A stretch of DNA of 64,000 bases from DASRDU01 sp035652435. GTDB lineage: Bacteria; Acidobacteriota; Blastocatellia; RBC074. The notes under the pieces were generated by a model. It was not told where the DNA came from and made no database searches. It was given only the letters and a program-made list of their open reading frames with translations. Shown here piece after piece: positions 41,651-51,446 of this stretch. Position 1 is the first letter of the stretch. Each line of letters begins with the position of its first letter. A program made the translations under genes and the position numbers. Location of the stretch: positions 1-64,000 of the forward strand of contig DASRDU010000038.1 in the NCBI GenBank assembly GCA_035652435.1, in the 5' to 3' direction.

Positions 41651-41728
41651 CTGCCTCGCCGCTCGTCCGGGAATCATTCTCACCGGAGCCTGAGTATTAG
41701 CAGGAAATATCTCTGCAATTGATCCGCT

Positions 41729-42100
41729 TCACTTGCCCATCAGTCGGCGGATTCTCTCTACAAACGCTTCCTCGTCCGCAAATCCCGACCAGCGGTCGAG
41801 GATTCTGCCCTGCGCGTCAACGAACGCGCCCGCCGGGATGAGATGAATCCCGAAGAACGACTGCAGCGGAGTATGCTCCTCGCCCGGCGTGGGTTCGGTC
41901 AGAAACACGAACCGATATCGGGGATGATCTTTGACGAATTGCAGCGACGCCCTCCGCTCCTCCTGCACCGCGACCGCCAGCACCTGCAGTTTCCCCGGGT
42001 GATCATCCGGCAGCTTTTGCAGCGTCGCCATCTCTTTCACGCACGGCCCGCACCACGAGGCCCGGAACGAGAATAGATCGGCGGTCTCATTGCAGGCCAT
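41729..42100 (-). CDS. Short TlpA/thioredoxin-like protein, N-terminally truncated
   Basis: The 123-aa protein has the redox motif WCGPC at 16-20 (FSFRASWCGPCVKEM), and later the cis-Pro region (HLIPAGAFVDAQGRILDRWSG). TlpA/ResA-type proteins normally have 40 or more residues and a signal or anchor before the CxxC motif. Here only 15 precede it, and a stop lies in frame 30 bases upstream. It is probably a truncated gene, or a cytoplasmic minimal version. Confidence 0.6.
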   Translation of the reverse strand: MACNETADLFSFRASWCGPCVKEMATLQKLPDDHPGKLQVLAVAVQEERRASLQFVKDHPRYRFVFLTEPTPGEEHTPLQSFFGIHLIPAGAFVDAQGRILDRWSGFADEEAFVERIRRLMGK

Positions 42101-42277
42101 AAAGGCGTCGCCGGCACGGGAGAATGTTCATGCCGGCGCGACTTTTTTTTGCTTTCTCTGCCGGGCCGGTGTCGGGTGAGAAATCCGGCAATTGATTGGA
42201 GGGAGCAACGGGCTGTGCTAGCTTATTTTCCCACCGCCTGATTTTCGTGCCGGCCGTTCATAACACCGGAGGGTCTT

Positions 42278-42868
42278 ATGGCTGTTCCCTCAAGCCGGGA
42301 AATCACCCGACTGCTCGTCGCCTGGAACCGGGGCGACGCGGCGGCGCTCGAACAACTCACGCCTTTAGTCCATGCGGAACTGCACCGTCTGGCCAAACGC
42401 TACATGGCGGGTGAGCGGCAGGGACACATCCTGCAAACCACGGCGCTCGTTAACGAGGCCTTTCTCCGGCTGATTGACTGGCAGAACGTCGAGTGGCAGA
42501 GCCGCGCCCATTTCTTCGGGCTGGCGGCGCAGATCATGCGGCGCATCCTGGTGGACTTCGCCCGCGCACGGCAGCGCGACAAGCGCGGCGGCGACCAGGC
42601 CCTGCAGGTTTCGCTCTCGGAAGCGGCCAACGTCGCCGAGGAGCAGTGCGCGGATCTGGTGGCGCTCGATGACGCGTTGCAGACGCTTGAGAAGCTGGAC
42701 CGGCGGCAGGCCCTTGTCGTGGAGCTGCGCTTCTTCGCCGGCCTGAGTCTGGAGGAGACGGCCGAAGTACTCAGGATTTCTGTCAGCACCGTGCGGCGCG
42801 ACTGGAGTCAGGCCGAAGCGTGGCTGTTCCGTGAACTGAACCGGAAGGAGAGCCGCCATGACGGCTGA
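42278..42868 (+). CDS. ECF sigma factor (TIGR02999 type)
   Basis: The 196-aa protein has sigma region 2 (ALEQLTPLVHAELHRLAKRYM, TALVNEAFLRLIDW, RAHFFGLAAQIMRRILVDFARAR) and region 4 (LVVELRFFAGLSLEETAEVLRISVSTVRRDW). This matches the ECF type common in Acidobacteria and Planctomycetes that is encoded with Ser/Thr kinases. GGAGG about 6 bases before ATG 42278 sets the start. It overlaps the kinase gene by 11 bases, so sigma factor and kinase are made together; the kinase may control it by phosphorylation instead of a classical anti-sigma factor. Confidence 0.92.
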   Translation: MAVPSSREITRLLVAWNRGDAAALEQLTPLVHAELHRLAKRYMAGERQGHILQTTALVNEAFLRLIDWQNVEWQSRAHFFGLAAQIMRRILVDFARARQRDKRGGDQALQVSLSEAANVAEEQCADLVALDDALQTLEKLDRRQALVVELRFFAGLSLEETAEVLRISVSTVRRDWSQAEAWLFRELNRKESRHDG

Positions 42869-45524
42869 ACAATACCGGCGCATCGGCGAACTCTACCACG
42901 CCGCGCTGGAACTCGCGCCGGAAGCCCGCCCGGACTTCCTGGCCGGGGCTTGCGGCAGTGATGATGAGTTGCGCCGCGAGGTCGAATCCCTGCTGCGGTC
43001 GCACGAGCAGGCGGGCGGCTTCATCTCCGGGAGGGTGGCCGGGGTGGCGGCCCAGATGGCCGCCAGGCAGCAGGCCGCACCGCCCGTGGGCCGCAGCCTC
43101 GGCCATTATCAGGCGCTCTCGCTGATCGGCGCGGGCGGGATGGGTGAAGTTTACTTGGCTGAGGACACGCGGCTGGGCCGCAAAGTCGCGCTCAAGCTCC
43201 TGCCCGCCGCCTTCACGCAGGATCAGGAGCGCGTCCGCCGGTTCAGGCAGGAGGCGCGCGCGGCATCAAGTCTCAATCACCCCAACATCCTCACCATTCA
43301 CGAGATCGGCGAAGCTCCGATGGCGGAGGGCGGCGCGCATTACATCGTCAGCGAGTTTGTCGAAGGCGAGACGCTGCGGGCGCTGATCGAGCGTCGCGGG
43401 CTGGGCGTCAAACAGGCAATAGCCATCGCCGGGCAGGTGGCCGGCGCGCTCGGCGTGGCGCACGAGGCCGGGATTATTCATCGCGACATCAAGCCGGAGA
43501 ACGTCATGGTGCGGCCCGACGGGCTGGTCAAGGTGCTGGACTTCGGCCTCGCGAAGCTGACCGAAGCGCCGGCGCGCTCGATGGATTCGGCGACCACGGC
43601 CGCGGCCACGCTCAGCACGGCGCCGGGAGTGGTGATGGGGACGGCGAGTTATATGTCGCCGGAGCAGGCGCGCGGCCTGAAGGTTGATCACCGCACCGAC
43701 ATCTTCTCGCTCGGCGTCGTACTCTATGAAATGATCGCGGGGCGCAGGCCGTTTGAAGGCGCGACGATGAGCGATGTGATCGCGGCATTATTGACCGCCG
43801 AGCCGGCGCCGCCTGGGCAGTATTGCGCCGAAGCTCCGGCGGAGCTGGAACGGATCGTCGGCAGGTGTCTGGCGAAGGATCGTGAAGCACGGCATCAATC
43901 GGCGGAGGAGTTGATCGCCGATTTGAAGACGCTCCCGCCGGGCAGTCAGCCCGAAGCGGCGACGACGCGCGCGGCTGAAGGAGCCGGGGCGAGGTTCGCA
44001 GCGTGGCGCCGGCCTGTGGTTGCAGCGCTTGCGGCGGTACTGGCGGTCTCGCTCGTCTGGTTTCTCGTCTGGCGGCGCGCGCCCGCAGTCCGGTCTGATC
44101 AGATCAGGTCGCTGGCGGTGTTGCCGCTGGAAAATCTCTCAGCCGACCCGGCGCAGGAATACTTCGCCGACGGGATGACCGAGGCGCTGATTGCCGGCCT
44201 GGCGAAAGTCGGGGGGTTGCGGGTGAGTTCGCGGACTTCGGTGATGCAATATCAGCGGGCGCGCAAGCCGCTCGCTGAGATCGCGCGCGAACTCGACGTG
44301 GACGCGGTAGTCGAGGGTTCAGTCCAGCGCTCCGGGGAGCGGGTGAAAATCACCGCGCGGTTGATCCACGCGCCGACCGAGCGGCCTCTCTGGGCCGAGA
44401 CTTACGAGCGCAACCTGCGCGACGCCCTGGCGCTCCAGAGCGAGATCGCGCGGGCCGTGATCCAGCAGATCCAGATCAAGCTGACACAGCAGGAGCAAAC
44501 TCGGCTGGCGAGCGCCCGCCCGGTCAACCCGGCCGCATATGATGAATACCTGCGCGGGCGGTTTTACGCCTACCGCCAGAACAAGGCTGACAACGAGACT
44601 GCCATCAGGACGCTCGAACGCGCCGTGGCCCTGGATCCGACCTTCGCCGCGGCCCATGCGGAACTGGCGCAGGCCTGCGTGTGGAGGTTCTTCTTATTCA
44701 CGCCGGGTGAAAAGGAGTGGGAGGAGAAGGCCTTTGTGGCGGTGGAGAAAGCGCTCTCCCTGGACCCGGACTCAGCCGCCGCCCATCTGGCCCGCGGCCG
44801 TCTGCTCTGGACGCCCGTCAATCATTTTCCCCACGAGCAGGCGATTGAGGAATACCGCCGCGCCCTGGCTCTGAATCCGAGTCTGGACGAGGCCCAGAAT
44901 CAACTCGCGCTGGTCTACAATCACATCGGGGCTTTCGACCTCGCGCTTCAGGAGTTGCAAAAGGCGGCGGCGGTCAACCCGACCAACAGGCTCGCGCAAT
45001 TCCGGATCGGAGAAACATTCCTGTTTCAGGGGAAATATGAGCAGGCGCTGGCTGCCCTGCGCAGGAGCCCCGGTGAAGTCAATCCGCCGATGGTCGGGTC
45101 AACCCTGGCCATGGCTTTACTGCATCTCGGCAGAAGAGACGAGGCGGCGGCCGTAGTCGAGGAGTTCCTGAAAGATTATCCGGGTGATACGGACACGGGG
45201 CTCTTTACAGGCATCCAGGCCCTGCTCGCGGCGCTGGCCGGTGAGGGACAGAAGGCGGAGGCCAGGATCAGGAGTGCGATGGAAAAGGGGAAGGGCTTCG
45301 GCCATTTTCACCATACCGCTTATAACATCGCCTGCGCTTATGCGGTGATGAAGAAACCCGAGCCGGCCGTCAGGTGGCTCCAGGCGGCGGCAGACGGCGG
45401 CTTCCCCTGTTACCCGTTGTTTGAGAGTGAGCCGTATCTGGATCACCTCAGGAAAGACCCGCGCTTTATCGCGCTGCTGGCGAAGCTGAAGGAGCAATGG
45501 GGACACTACCGGACCAGTTTATGA
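42858..45524 (+). CDS. Membrane Ser/Thr protein kinase with TolB-like and TPR domains
   Basis: The 888-aa protein has an N-terminal block YRRIGELYHAALELAPEARPDFLAGAC, a kinase domain (GAGGMGEVYLAED, HRDIKPENVM, DFGLAKL), a membrane helix near 390-410 (VVAALAAVLAVSLVWFLVW), a TolB-like domain (RSLAVLPLENLSADPAQEYFADGMTE) and C-terminal TPR repeats. It overlaps the ECF sigma gene, so the pair forms a signalling unit: an outside TPR/TolB sensor, an inside kinase and a sigma factor. Its stop lies 17 bases before a perfect 19-bp hairpin. Confidence 0.92.
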   Translation: MTAEQYRRIGELYHAALELAPEARPDFLAGACGSDDELRREVESLLRSHEQAGGFISGRVAGVAAQMAARQQAAPPVGRSLGHYQALSLIGAGGMGEVYLAEDTRLGRKVALKLLPAAFTQDQERVRRFRQEARAASSLNHPNILTIHEIGEAPMAEGGAHYIVSEFVEGETLRALIERRGLGVKQAIAIAGQVAGALGVAHEAGIIHRDIKPENVMVRPDGLVKVLDFGLAKLTEAPARSMDSATTAAATLSTAPGVVMGTASYMSPEQARGLKVDHRTDIFSLGVVLYEMIAGRRPFEGATMSDVIAALLTAEPAPPGQYCAEAPAELERIVGRCLAKDREARHQSAEELIADLKTLPPGSQPEAATTRAAEGAGARFAAWRRPVVAALAAVLAVSLVWFLVWRRAPAVRSDQIRSLAVLPLENLSADPAQEYFADGMTEALIAGLAKVGGLRVSSRTSVMQYQRARKPLAEIARELDVDAVVEGSVQRSGERVKITARLIHAPTERPLWAETYERNLRDALALQSEIARAVIQQIQIKLTQQEQTRLASARPVNPAAYDEYLRGRFYAYRQNKADNETAIRTLERAVALDPTFAAAHAELAQACVWRFFLFTPGEKEWEEKAFVAVEKALSLDPDSAAAHLARGRLLWTPVNHFPHEQAIEEYRRALALNPSLDEAQNQLALVYNHIGAFDLALQELQKAAAVNPTNRLAQFRIGETFLFQGKYEQALAALRRSPGEVNPPMVGSTLAMALLHLGRRDEAAAVVEEFLKDYPGDTDTGLFTGIQALLAALAGEGQKAEARIRSAMEKGKGFGHFHHTAYNIACAYAVMKKPEPAVRWLQAAADGGFPCYPLFESEPYLDHLRKDPRFIALLAKLKEQWGHYRTSL

Positions 45525-45541
45525 CCCGGCGGCACCCCGGT

Positions 45542-45588
45542 GCCGCGCGCCAGTCTGGTGGTGGCTTTTCACCAGACTGGCGCGCGGC
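45542..45588. repeat. Perfect 19-bp hairpin between convergent genes
   Basis: GCCGCGCGCCAGTCTGGTG (45542-45560) pairs exactly with 45570-45588, with a 9-base loop GTGGCTTTT. A second small palindrome, GGCACC/GGTGCC, overlaps its left edge (45531-45544). It may separate the kinase and the convergent phosphatase-type gene. Confidence 0.85.
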
Positions 45589-45606
45589 GCAAACGACCTC
45601 CGCCGT

Positions 45607-47067
45607 TTACTGCGAGCCGTCCTGCTTTGCCCGCTCGATCACCTTCTGCGCCACCGCGCGCCCGACCTCCAGCCCCGCCTCGATGTCGCTGCGGAAGTGA
45701 ATCCCGGCCCAGAGCCGCGACAATCCGGCCTCCTGCGCCTGCGCCGCGAAGTAGTCGGCGTCGCGCGGGAAGAGGTAGCCGAGTACCGCCGCGTAAGGCC
45801 CGTCGAACATCGCGTGCGCCGACGGGTAGGTTGGATGATTCGGGTTCGGGAAGAGCGTCACTATGCCCGGGTCGAGCATGTTGGGCCGGGCCGCCCAGTA
45901 GGTGTACTTCCCGTCCCAGCACGCGATAATGCCGTCGTAGGCCGCCACGCTCATCAGCGCGTAAGCGCGGGCCGCGCGCGGCGGATTACGGTCGAGCTGG
46001 TACTCGAAGAGTTTCGTCGTCAGGATGTCATTCCATAATATCGAGGTGTTGCCCTGCCAGAAGTAGGCCGCGCGCGTCGTGTTGAAATTCGCGCCGCTCG
46101 CCGGGATCGGGCGCGGGAAGTTTTTGACCTCGGCCAGCTCCTGCGCCTTCTGCGGTGAATCGAAGGCCGGCGGCGGCGGCGGGCGAAACTCGCTGCCCGA
46201 AGAGATCACCCAGGTGCGCCAGGTTCCCGCGAGCGGCGTGGCCGGATTGGTCCCGCGCCAGAAGCCCGGCCCGGTCGGGATCGTGCCGGTAAAGACGGCG
46301 TCGGAGCCGTCAGTCCGCCCGCGCGCGATCACGAGTTCCGCCACCCGGCGCCCGAGTTCCAGCCCGGCCGTGACGTCGCTCTGGTAATGCACGCCCGCGT
46401 TGAGCCGCGACTCGCCGCACTCCTGCGCCTGGCTGGCGTAGGTCGTCGCATCATCGGGGAAGAGGTAGCCGAGTACCGCCGCCGCCGCGCCCGCCGCCGC
46501 CGCGTGTTCGCTCGGATAAGACGGGCTCGAGGGGACGGGAATGACGGGCGCGACCTGCGTGTTGACCTCGCTCGGGCGCGGGCGGTTGTAAACGTACTTC
46601 GCGTCCCAGGCGGCGACGGTCGCGTCGTAGATCGCCACGTTCAGCAGCGCGAGGATGCGCGCGCTGCGCGGCCCGGTGATGTTGTTTCTGACCAGTTGAT
46701 TGATGGCCAGTTCATTCCAGCGGTAGCCCGGGGGGCCTGAGTCCCAGAAGCTGATGGCGTCGAGCGCGGCGGCGTCGCGCCGGTTGGTGCGGGTGATCAG
46801 ATTTCTGATCTCGAATTCCTGTGCCAGCCCGTCGGGCGGCCGCGTGGGCCGGAACTGCGAGCCGGAGGAGAGTACCCAGGTTTTCCACCTCCCGGCCTGT
46901 GGCTCGACCTGCGGCGGACCCGAGCGGCGGCAGAAGAGGCACCTCCCCTGCGCGCTGAAGGTCAGATCGCGCGACGGGGCTGGCATGAGGTTGAGTGAAA
47001 TCAGAGTGGCAACGAGAAAGACCCGGAGCCGGAGATTGCGCTGACAGGCGAAGATAATGGGTTTCAT
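45607..47067 (-). CDS. Secreted PAP2/vanadium-haloperoxidase protein with two complete active-site motifs
   Basis: The 486-aa protein has an N-terminal export signal and two copies of the PAP2 signature. Copy one: K-YVYNRP-RP, PSEH and SRLNAGVHYQSD. Copy two: K-YTYWAA-RP, PSAH and SRLWAGIHFRSD. Both keep KX6RP, PSxH and SRX5HX3D. Vanadium haloperoxidases are built from two helical bundles, but usually only one keeps the site. Each copy is preceded by a similar WRTWVISSGSEFRPPPPP-type stretch, so the gene arose by internal duplication. The activity could be haloperoxidase or acid phosphatase. GAGGAG before ATG supports the start. Confidence 0.85.
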   Translation of the reverse strand: MKPIIFACQRNLRLRVFLVATLISLNLMPAPSRDLTFSAQGRCLFCRRSGPPQVEPQAGRWKTWVLSSGSQFRPTRPPDGLAQEFEIRNLITRTNRRDAAALDAISFWDSGPPGYRWNELAINQLVRNNITGPRSARILALLNVAIYDATVAAWDAKYVYNRPRPSEVNTQVAPVIPVPSSPSYPSEHAAAAGAAAAVLGYLFPDDATTYASQAQECGESRLNAGVHYQSDVTAGLELGRRVAELVIARGRTDGSDAVFTGTIPTGPGFWRGTNPATPLAGTWRTWVISSGSEFRPPPPPAFDSPQKAQELAEVKNFPRPIPASGANFNTTRAAYFWQGNTSILWNDILTTKLFEYQLDRNPPRAARAYALMSVAAYDGIIACWDGKYTYWAARPNMLDPGIVTLFPNPNHPTYPSAHAMFDGPYAAVLGYLFPRDADYFAAQAQEAGLSRLWAGIHFRSDIEAGLEVGRAVAQKVIERAKQDGSQ

Positions 47068-47364
47068 CGGATTCTCCTCAAAGAATGCGGAGCGGAGCGA
47101 TCCGCTCGCCCCGGCCTGGTGATCGGGGGAGTTCGGATTCAGGGCAATCGCCTGACTGCCCTCACCGATGAAGGCGCCGTCAGCGGCGCAAAGTGTTCAT
47201 GCGGGCGAAACTATTTTCTTCCGGTCAATTTTCTCCGGCTCCTGAGGCCGGGCTGCTTTCTTGTCAACTGGCGGGTTGTATCAGGCGGCGCTGGGGATAG
47301 TGCCTGCGCGGCGGGAAGTGTTTCCGGGCGGGGCTTGCCGTGGCTTTACGGAGTTACGGAGAGG

Positions 47365-47433
47365 AGGGCCACGGACGGGTGCGGATGCAGGCTGCTAAAG
47401 TCTGCATCCGCACCCGTCCGTGGCCCTGTTTTT
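47365..47433. repeat. Perfect 26-bp palindrome with a T tract
   Basis: The arm 47365-47390 (AGGGCCACGGACGGGTGC and on) pairs exactly with 47402-47427 across an 11-base loop, and GTTTTTA follows on the plus strand. It lies in the 413-base gap between the haloperoxidase-type and TonB-receptor genes, both on the minus strand. The T tract faces the wrong way for them. The rest of the gap shows no gene I can support. Confidence 0.85.
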
Positions 47434-47480
47434 ACTGCCCTGACGGATCTTAGCCGTCGGCGCAGAAACCACCCCGCGCC

Positions 47481-50400
47481 TTAGAAGCTGAGCTTCATGG
47501 CGAGCTGAATCTGGCGCGCCGTCGCGCCGAAGAGCAGGCTCGAAATGACGCCCGCGCTGCCGGTGCCGATGGTGTTGCCCGGGTTGGCGAATTGGGCGTG
47601 GTTGAAGGCGTTGAAGAACTCCACCTTGAACTGATGCTCAAAGCGGTCGCGGAAGCGCGTCACCTTGACGAGTGACAGGTCAAAGTTCACCTGCTTTGGT
47701 CCGCGCAGGATGTTGCGCCCCGAGTTGCCGTAGGTGCCCGTGTTGTCCGTCGTCGGCACGAACGCGCTCAGGTCGAACCACCGGTCAATTGTCGGGTGAT
47801 CAAGGACACCTGACGCGATGCGGTTCGGGCGGTTGCCCGTGCCGGTTGACTGTACGCCCACCGCCTGGTTGACCGAGAACGGCAGCCCGGTGCGGGCGAG
47901 GAAAATCCCGCTCAGTTGCCACCCGCCAAGCAGTTTGTCGGCAATGACGCTGTCGCCGACACTCAGCCACTTGCCTTTGCCTATGGGCAGGTCATAGGTC
48001 CAGCTCGAAGTGAACGTGTGCTTGATGTCGAAGTCCGAAACGGCGCGGTCGCGGTTGAAGTCGTAGGCGTTCTGCACCGTGCCTTCGGTGTCGGAGACGA
48101 CGTCAATCGTCTTGCCGAAGGTGTAGGAGTTGACGAACATCAGACCGTGGGTGAGGCGGTTGGAAAACTTCACGAGCAGCGCGTTGTGGTTCGAGTAGCC
48201 GCGGCTTTGCACCTGCGAGAGCGCGCGCAGCCCCGGGGCCAGTTTGATGAACGGGCGATTAACGTTCGAGTCCGACACGCCGACGACGGGCGGAGCCTGG
48301 TTGATGTCCATCTTGGCCACGAGGTGCGTCCCCTTCGAGCCGACGTAGGACAGTTCGAGCGCGTAGTTCCGGCCGAGTTGTTGCGAGAGGTTCAGGTTCC
48401 ACTGCTGCGCGTAGCCGTCCCGGAAGTTCGGCTCGAAGATCGAGCGCGTCGTGCCGGTCGGCGCCGCATTCGGGTCGGGCACGGGCGGCGCGGGAATGCC
48501 GTTGCTCAGCTTCAGTGTCGGCAATAACGTCGTCGTCTGCGAGTTCGACAACAGGAACGGCGGGTTGCTGGGCTTCTGCGACGAAGTGCCCGTGAGCGGG
48601 TTGTTCCAGAAGATGCCATAGCCGCCGCGCACGACCGTCCTGCCGCTGCCGAATACATCGTAGGCGAAGCCGAAGCGCGGCGCGAAGTCCTTCTTCGGCG
48701 TCGTCTGCAAACCGCGCCCGACCTTGATGCCGTTGATCACGGCGCTTTCGGATGCGACGACGAATTTGCCCGTACTCGTGTCGAAGTTCGACTGCCGATC
48801 ATACTGTTCGACGTAGGGCACGAAAAGGTCGTAGCGCAGGCCGAGGTTGAGCGTCAGCCTGCTGCTCGCGCGCCAGTCGTCCTGAACGTAAGCCCCGTAT
48901 TCCGGGCGGCGTTCGCCGACCGTGCCCTGCATCAGGCCGCGCGTGATTGATGAGGCGTAACCGAGCATGAAGCTGGCGAATCCGAAGCCCGTGTTCGGGT
49001 TGGTCGTGCAGCCCGAAGCGATGCCCGCGCAGTTCGAGGTCAGGTTCTGGTTGAAGGTGAAGTTGCCGACGATGTTATCCACGTTAAAGACGTTGCGCCG
49101 CCGCCTGGTCAGGCTCGCGCCCATCTTGATCGTATGCTGCCCGCGCGTGTGGGTCACGTTGTCGAAGAACTGATACGTGTCGAGGAAGGTCAGCAGCGGC
49201 TGGTTCGAGTTCGCGCCGAGGTTGCGAATGTCACCTTGCGCGAAGTTGATCTGCGACATCGCCGTCGCCGTGTCCGTGATGTTGACGCCCGGAATGCCGA
49301 CCGCAGCCGCGAGATTCGTCCCGGCGTCAATCGAAGTCACCTTGAAGGCGATCCGGCTGAAACCGGCGCGGGCTTCATTCAACCACCGCGGGCTGAACGT
49401 GTGCGTATCGTTGAGCGCCAGGCTCTGCGCGCGAATCAGGCCCGTGCCCGCGCCGAAGGTCGTTCCGGAGTCGCCGTGCGGCAAAGTCGCCGGCAGGAAC
49501 CGGTGTGTGCGCTCGAAGCTGTACCGGCCGAAGAAGTGATTGCTCTGCGAAAAATAGTTGTCAATCTTCCCGTCGAACTGATCGTCCTCGCGCTGCAGGA
49601 CTGGGTTGTAGAGAAAGTTGTTGATGATCTGCCCGTTCGACGCCTTCGTCCCGGCGACGTTCGGCTGCGGGTAGAGCTGGTCAACGACCTTCCTGGCCGC
49701 CGGGTCAATCAGGTTCGCGGGGATGACGTTTCCGGTGAACGCGGTCTTGCTGATCGGGTCGTAGATCGTGCGCGTCAGTTCCGAGAAGTCGCCCGCCCGC
49801 ATCTTCACCGTCGGCACGGTCGAAAGGTAGGTCTTGCCGTCGCGAATGCGGCCGCCCTGGTAGTCGCCGAAGTAGAACATCTTGTCGCGGCGAATGTGCC
49901 CGCCCGCCGTGCCGCCGAACTGATTCTGCTTGTAAGGCGGTTTCACGCGGTTGTTTTTGTTATTGAAAAAGTCGTTGGCGTCGAGCGCGTCGTTGCGCAG
50001 GAATTCAAAGGCGCTCGCGTGAAAGGCGTTCTGGCCCGACTTGATCTGGATGTTGACCACACCGCCTGAGGAACGCCCGAACTCGGCCGAGTAGGTGCTG
50101 GTCTGGACCTTGAACTCTTCGAGCGCGTCAATGCTCGGGAAGATGACGACCGAGTTGAGCCACGTCTCGTTGTTGTCGACGCCGTCGAGCAGGAAGTTGT
50201 TGTCGCGCGTCCGCATGCCGTTGGCCGAGAACGAGGCCGAGGCGCGCCAGGCGAGGCTGCCCGCGCCGTCAATGTTCGCGCCCGGGATGCCGCGCAGCAC
50301 GCCGGGCAGCGTCCGCGTCAGCTGGACGAAATCGCGCCCGTTGAGCGGGAGGTTCTTGATCTGCGTCTCGTTGATCGTGCCGCTCAGGTCGGAGCTGTCG

Positions 50401-50795
50401 GTCTGGACGAGAGGCACCGTGCCCTCGACCTCGATCAACTCGCTCGCCTGGCCGACTTTGAGCGCCAGGTCAATGCGCACCTTCTGATCCACGCCGAGCT
50501 GAATGTTGGCGAGCGAGAGCTTGTTGAAGCCGCTCATCTCCGCCGTGATGGTGTAAGCGCCGGGCGGCAGCGAGGGCGCGATGTATTCGCCCGACGAATC
50601 GGTGACGACGGTGCGTGTGAGGCCGGTCGCCGTGTGAACGAGAGTCACTTTGGCCCCGGCCACCGCCGCGCCGCTCGGGTCGGTGACTTCGCCGAGGATC
50701 GTCCCGCTGACGGCCTGCGCGGCCACCGCCTGCGGCAACAGACAAAGGATCACGGTCAGGCCGAGCAGGGCCAGCGTGGCATTGCTTCTCTTCAT
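47481..50795 (-). CDS. Oar-like TonB-dependent outer-membrane receptor
   Basis: The 1104-aa protein has a signal peptide (MKRSNATLALLGLTVILCLLPQAVAAQA), a carboxypeptidase-regulatory-like domain (SGTILGEVTDPSGAAVAGAKV to about residue 105), a TonB plug (LPLNGRDFVQLTRTLPGV, NNFLLDGVDNNE, YSAEFGRSSGGVVNIQIKSG) and a long beta-barrel ending in the outer-membrane signature LAMKLSF. It should import a large ligand with TonB energy. GGGAGGA 6 bases upstream fixes ATG 50795; the longer reading from 50999 runs through a 5' hairpin and is rejected. It may belong to the polysaccharide locus. Confidence 0.92.
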   Translation of the reverse strand: MKRSNATLALLGLTVILCLLPQAVAAQAVSGTILGEVTDPSGAAVAGAKVTLVHTATGLTRTVVTDSSGEYIAPSLPPGAYTITAEMSGFNKLSLANIQLGVDQKVRIDLALKVGQASELIEVEGTVPLVQTDSSDLSGTINETQIKNLPLNGRDFVQLTRTLPGVLRGIPGANIDGAGSLAWRASASFSANGMRTRDNNFLLDGVDNNETWLNSVVIFPSIDALEEFKVQTSTYSAEFGRSSGGVVNIQIKSGQNAFHASAFEFLRNDALDANDFFNNKNNRVKPPYKQNQFGGTAGGHIRRDKMFYFGDYQGGRIRDGKTYLSTVPTVKMRAGDFSELTRTIYDPISKTAFTGNVIPANLIDPAARKVVDQLYPQPNVAGTKASNGQIINNFLYNPVLQREDDQFDGKIDNYFSQSNHFFGRYSFERTHRFLPATLPHGDSGTTFGAGTGLIRAQSLALNDTHTFSPRWLNEARAGFSRIAFKVTSIDAGTNLAAAVGIPGVNITDTATAMSQINFAQGDIRNLGANSNQPLLTFLDTYQFFDNVTHTRGQHTIKMGASLTRRRRNVFNVDNIVGNFTFNQNLTSNCAGIASGCTTNPNTGFGFASFMLGYASSITRGLMQGTVGERRPEYGAYVQDDWRASSRLTLNLGLRYDLFVPYVEQYDRQSNFDTSTGKFVVASESAVINGIKVGRGLQTTPKKDFAPRFGFAYDVFGSGRTVVRGGYGIFWNNPLTGTSSQKPSNPPFLLSNSQTTTLLPTLKLSNGIPAPPVPDPNAAPTGTTRSIFEPNFRDGYAQQWNLNLSQQLGRNYALELSYVGSKGTHLVAKMDINQAPPVVGVSDSNVNRPFIKLAPGLRALSQVQSRGYSNHNALLVKFSNRLTHGLMFVNSYTFGKTIDVVSDTEGTVQNAYDFNRDRAVSDFDIKHTFTSSWTYDLPIGKGKWLSVGDSVIADKLLGGWQLSGIFLARTGLPFSVNQAVGVQSTGTGNRPNRIASGVLDHPTIDRWFDLSAFVPTTDNTGTYGNSGRNILRGPKQVNFDLSLVKVTRFRDRFEHQFKVEFFNAFNHAQFANPGNTIGTGSAGVISSLLFGATARQIQLAMKLSF

Positions 50796-51446
50796 AAAAT
50801 CCTCCCGGATAAGGCGCTCGATAAAGTGGCCTGCGGTCTTCGGGGCCGCAGACCACGTTACTTTGGCAGCTGTGATTATGGATTCGCCCCGGACGGGCCG
50901 GCGTACTGATCGAAGGGCATCGCCGTCCCACCCGCGGAAATTGTCTGTTCGGTAATTGTGAGCCAGGGATTTGCGCCTGGTCATTCCCAGCAAAGCCACG
51001 CTTGCGCGTCAAATCGCCAGATGGCGGGAACGGTGTGCTGTTCTTCCTGGCCTCGCTGCTGATGGTGAACATTACCGCGAGGTTCGGTGGCGTCAGATTC
51101 TCTCTTTCGTAAAATGCCTGTGTCAGCCAGTCTGATCAGCATTCCGGATCAGGTCACCGGGGTTCTCCTGCACGCGGACACGGTGATACCGGATTTCGGG
51201 TACGCGTGAGTACAACAGGAAACACGATGAGGGTAACTGTTTATTGAACGGCTGCTTCCCCGGCAACCTGCTGCCGGAGCGCATTCTCTGATATGCCAGA
51301 AGTACTGTCAAGAAGAAGCAGAGAAACAACAGGGCAAATCGTGCCCGGCCGAAATCTCTTGTGTGTCTGCCTGATCTATCAGCATATGAGCATGGCGAAC
51401 CTGAGCCCGACCTGAATTGACATTTCAGGTTTCAGCGGGCGACCCG
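50796..51446. other. Gene-free gap with a 5' leader hairpin
   Basis: In the 650 bases between the two minus-strand genes I see only one strong structure, GTGG-CTGCGG (50826-50836) with CCGCAG-CCAC (50846-50856), 30-60 bases before the receptor start. It could be a leader element. No promoter or gene was convincing in the rest. Confidence 0.4.
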
